Shown one piece after another: positions 61,744 through 64,000 of a stretch of DNA of 64,000 bases. The notes beneath the pieces are model-generated. The model did no database searches. It was not told where the DNA came from and worked only from the letters and a program-made list of their open reading frames with translations. The position numbers and the translations under genes were made by a program. How positions within the stretch are numbered: the stretch's first letter is position 1; the number at the start of each line of letters is the position of its first letter. Source of the stretch: Methanolobus sp. (GTDB taxonomy: Archaea; Halobacteriota; Methanosarcinia; Methanosarcinales; Methanosarcinaceae); NCBI RefSeq assembly GCF_016278365.1, contig NZ_JADQBZ010000008.1, positions 62,001-126,000 of the forward strand, given 5' to 3'.

Positions 61744-62220
61744 ATGGACAAAATACCACTTGGAGCATTGATTTCTATAACATATCGCAGTCATTTTGTG
61801 AGGATAAACAACCAGATGAAAGAGCTTGGTCTCTCTGCGGGCCAGTTTCTCGTACTTATGGTGCTTTCGGATGAGCATGATATTACACAGGAAACACTTG
61901 TCGGAAGACTGCTGATAGATAAGGGAAGCATAGCCCGGGCAATCAATGTCCTTGAGGACAAAGGTCTGGTCAAACGCAGCACTGATGAGAGTAATCGTCG
62001 GGCTGTGCGTCTTCATCTTACGGAAACAGGGGAACAGCTCATCCCGGAAGTAGTAAGAATAGACAGGGAATGGGAAGAAGCTGCATTTTCAGGACTTACA
62101 GAAGACGAGAAGACACAGGCAAAACGACTGCTCCTTAAAATAACACAGAACAGTTACGAAACTGTTTACGAGAATGGTGATAAGAAATGGAAAGAGTTTC
62201 CCCTGAAAGACATGCAATAA
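61744..62220 (+). CDS. MarR-family transcriptional regulator
   Basis: A 158-residue winged-helix dimer of the MarR family: LSAGQFLVLMVLSDEHDITQETLVGRLLIDKGSIARAINVLEDKGLVKRSTDESNRRAVRLHLTE covers the DNA-binding domain, with flanking dimerisation helices. It probably represses its own operon, including the MFS transporter whose start overlaps its end by 34 bases, and is released by a small ligand. AGGAG precedes the ATG. Two palindromes just upstream are the likely operator. Confidence 0.92.
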   Translation: MDKIPLGALISITYRSHFVRINNQMKELGLSAGQFLVLMVLSDEHDITQETLVGRLLIDKGSIARAINVLEDKGLVKRSTDESNRRAVRLHLTETGEQLIPEVVRIDREWEEAAFSGLTEDEKTQAKRLLLKITQNSYETVYENGDKKWKEFPLKDMQ

Positions 62221-63464
62221 ATAGTCAAAATCAAAATTCAAAGCAAAAATATGAGCATTTAAAAATTATCGTGATATTATGTGCATCTATGCTGACTATT
62301 ATGGGATCAGCTGCAGTTGCACCGGCACTGCCTGAAATGCTTGAATACTTTGCTGATGTGCCAAATGCAGGTCTGCTGGTATCCATGATAGTTACACTAC
62401 CTGCACTTGGTATAATTATCAGTTCCCCTTTTATCGGTATCCTTGCTGACAGGTACAGCAGGAAGAAGATGCTCATGGCATCACTTGCCATATTCGCGCT
62501 TGTAGGTGTCACCGGTGCATTCCTCAATACACTCTACATGATACTTGCCTTCAGGACATTACTTGGGGTAGGTATCGCAGGAATGACAATATGTGCCACG
62601 GCACTTCTTGCCGATAACTATACTGGTGCCGAGCTGAAGAAAAAGATAGGACTTCAGGCAGCATGTATGGGTCTTGGGGCCGTGGTACTTGAAGTAGCAG
62701 GGGGCGCCCTTGCTGACATAAGCTGGCATGCACCTTATTACATCTACCTGATAGCACTGCTGATAATTCCGGGAGTGATGATCTCAATAGGTGAATCAAA
62801 AAACAGCAGCAATCATGACCACGGGAAGTTCGGAAATGTTATGGCAAAGAAGCAGATGCCCCTTAGAAGTATAGCTCTCATCTACATTGCTACATTCATA
62901 CTCATGGTGCTGTTCTTCTCCGTACCCACAAAGCTTCCGTTCGTTCTGAGCGACATGGGCATCTCATCAGCACTAGTGATTGGAGCTTTAATTTCAATTA
63001 TCGGATTATTCGGCACAGTCGGAGGGCTGGCACACATAAGAGTATCAAGGTACCTGTCCGAGATAAATACGAATTTCGTCTCCTTTCTGGTATTTGGGGG
63101 AGGTATCTTTATCCTTTCCATAGCCCCGGATATTCGCACACTGATAATTGGATTGATAATAGGTGGCATTGGTTTTGGAGTCATAAACGCCACCAACATG
63201 AGCTGGCTTGGCAGGATCGCTCCGGAACACTCACGCGGCAGGATATTTTCCGGATTCACAACCGTACTCTTCCTCGGACAACTTGTCAGCCCTATAGTTA
63301 TTCAGCCCATACTCAAAACAGGTACACTCTACGATGCCTATGCATTCCTGGGAATTGCCGGAATCGTGCTGGGTCTTATCTTTGGCGTGGTCAGTAGCAT
63401 GAAAATCATCGAGCCTCCAGTCATAATTGCTGAACATCCTGTCAGAGTGGAATCAAGAGAATAA
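62187..63464 (+). CDS. MFS-family drug/solute exporter
   Basis: A 425-residue transporter with 12 predicted membrane helices and the MFS motif A in loop 2-3 (GILADRYSRKKMLMASL). The N-terminal half also has LRTLLGVGIAG-like motif C elements (FRTLLGVGIAGMTICATALLADNYTGAE), typical of drug:H+ antiporters. Substrate unknown. Its ATG lies inside the marR gene after GGTGATAAGA, so translation is coupled; the pair is a common MarR-controlled efflux unit. Confidence 0.9.
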   Translation: MERVSPERHAINSQNQNSKQKYEHLKIIVILCASMLTIMGSAAVAPALPEMLEYFADVPNAGLLVSMIVTLPALGIIISSPFIGILADRYSRKKMLMASLAIFALVGVTGAFLNTLYMILAFRTLLGVGIAGMTICATALLADNYTGAELKKKIGLQAACMGLGAVVLEVAGGALADISWHAPYYIYLIALLIIPGVMISIGESKNSSNHDHGKFGNVMAKKQMPLRSIALIYIATFILMVLFFSVPTKLPFVLSDMGISSALVIGALISIIGLFGTVGGLAHIRVSRYLSEINTNFVSFLVFGGGIFILSIAPDIRTLIIGLIIGGIGFGVINATNMSWLGRIAPEHSRGRIFSGFTTVLFLGQLVSPIVIQPILKTGTLYDAYAFLGIAGIVLGLIFGVVSSMKIIEPPVIIAEHPVRVESRE

Positions 63465-63600
63465 ATGCCAGACGGAATTCAGAGAACTATCTGCTGAACA
63501 ATGAAAGTTAATTAAACCACACTTACCATCACTCGTGTAAGAGAAAGAGAGTTGATGACCTCATGGTCATCAATGTATTATTTTTAGCCGAAATCAAAAC

Positions 63601-63626
63601 AGTCGTGTGCCTTTCGGCACACGACT
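63601..63626. terminator. perfect 11-bp stem-loop terminator
   Basis: AGTCGTGTGCC and GGCACACGACT are perfect complements around a 4-base loop. The stem abuts the stop codon of the minus-strand argG gene and is followed on that strand by a T-rich tract; it may also stop readthrough from the MFS gene on the other strand. Confidence 0.75.
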
Positions 63627-64000
63627 TCACTTCTCAACAACTTTCTTATACAATCTCGCCTGGAAGCCATGGTACTTCGCGTAGCCTTCTGCGTCTTTCT
63701 GGTTGATGGTGGCGCTGTCGAAGGATACCATGTCCTCGGAGTAGAGGGCGCAGGGGGAGCCGCGGGCCAAGATCATGACGCTGCCTTTGTAGAGTTTGAC
63801 TGTGACGGTTCCTGTGACACGTTCCTGGGTCTTGTCTATGAAGGCGTTCAGGTCGTGGTAGAGGGGCTCGTCAACAAGGCCGGAGTATGCAAGCTCGGAC
63901 CACTGCTCGTCAACCATTTTCTTGAACTTGAGCTCGGCGCGGCTTAAGACCAGCTTTTCCAGATCCTTGTGGGCTGTGAGCAGCACTGTGGCTGCGGGGT
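63627..64000 (-). CDS. argG: argininosuccinate synthase, C-terminal part (cut by window edge)
   Basis: The last 123 residues of argininosuccinate synthase, which joins citrulline and aspartate with ATP to make argininosuccinate in arginine biosynthesis. The visible part is highly conserved: [58 protein letters not shown] and [20 protein letters not shown]. The frame continues past position 64000, so the start and the ATP-binding half lie outside. The GTG at 63986 is internal, not the start. Confidence 0.95.
   Translation of the reverse strand, partial: PAATVLLTAHKDLEKLVLSRAELKFKKMVDEQWSELAYSGLVDEPLYHDLNAFIDKTQERVTGTVTVKLYKGSVMILARGSPCALYSEDMVSFDSATINQKDAEGYAKYHGFQARLYKKVVEK

Overview
The window looks like the chromosome of a methylotrophic or acetotrophic methanogen of the Methanosarcinales. 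This rests on methanogenesis marker protein 8 (4513-5361), a FilR1/DUF1724-type regulator (47819-48628), a cation-chloride cotransporter like the one known from Methanosarcina, DUF2341 and TSP3-repeat surface proteins, AT-rich archaeal TATA boxes and GGTGAT-type ribosome binding sites. The genus cannot be fixed from the sequence alone. No rRNA, tRNA, CRISPR array or intact insertion sequence was recognised.

Layout. 0-13 kb: two PAS sensor kinases, a secreted gluzincin protease, a phenylacetate-CoA ligase next to methanogenesis marker 8, small enzymes (hotdog thioesterase, FMN-binding PPOX protein, JAMM protease), membrane proteins (DUF421, YihY) and a two-part isoprenoid-alcohol kinase-like protein (DUF92). 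13-19 kb: an operon-like run of XRE-cupin regulator, AMP-forming acyl-CoA synthetase, and a 2-oxoacid:ferredoxin oxidoreductase (ferredoxin, alpha and fused beta-gamma subunits) closed by a strong terminator, then a thioredoxin. 19-25.6 kb: LemA plus DUF2207 membrane proteins, an AIM24 protein with no usual start codon, NudC and a DUF2341 surface protein. 25.6-28.3 kb: a second XRE-cupin regulator with a thioesterase and an acyl-CoA ligase. 28.5-36.6 kb: HyuA-type protein, sirtuin, Hsp20-like protein, diaminopimelate decarboxylase, secreted subtilase, small winged-helix protein, HIT protein and a secreted unknown.

36.7-47.6 kb: polyprenol/phytol kinase-like protein, SLC12-type transporter, iron-sulfur flavoprotein, a 40-residue zinc-ribbon-like protein downstream of a 1012-residue hybrid kinase, and an M1 aminopeptidase. 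47.8-51.7 kb: FilR1 regulator, VTT membrane protein, then a P-loop ATPase translationally coupled to an MscS channel. 51.7-60 kb: a surface-protein region with a 2123-residue multidomain protein and a small membrane-anchored protein built of sequon-bearing heptads. 60-64 kb: TPR protein, DHFR-like protein, MarR-MFS pair with tandem palindromes at the promoter, and the 3' end of argG at the window edge.

Themes. Carboxylic acid activation recurs (three AMP-forming ligases, two thioesterases, one oxidoreductase), which fits salvage of aryl- and branched-chain acids into amino acids by reductive carboxylation; this is inference. The most unusual items are the ATPase-MscS pair, the giant TSP3/ricin/fascin-like membrane protein, the heptad-sequon stalk protein, the DUF92 two-domain fusion, the AIM24 gene lacking a normal start, and short palindromic elements ending in CTCTGTAGAA.
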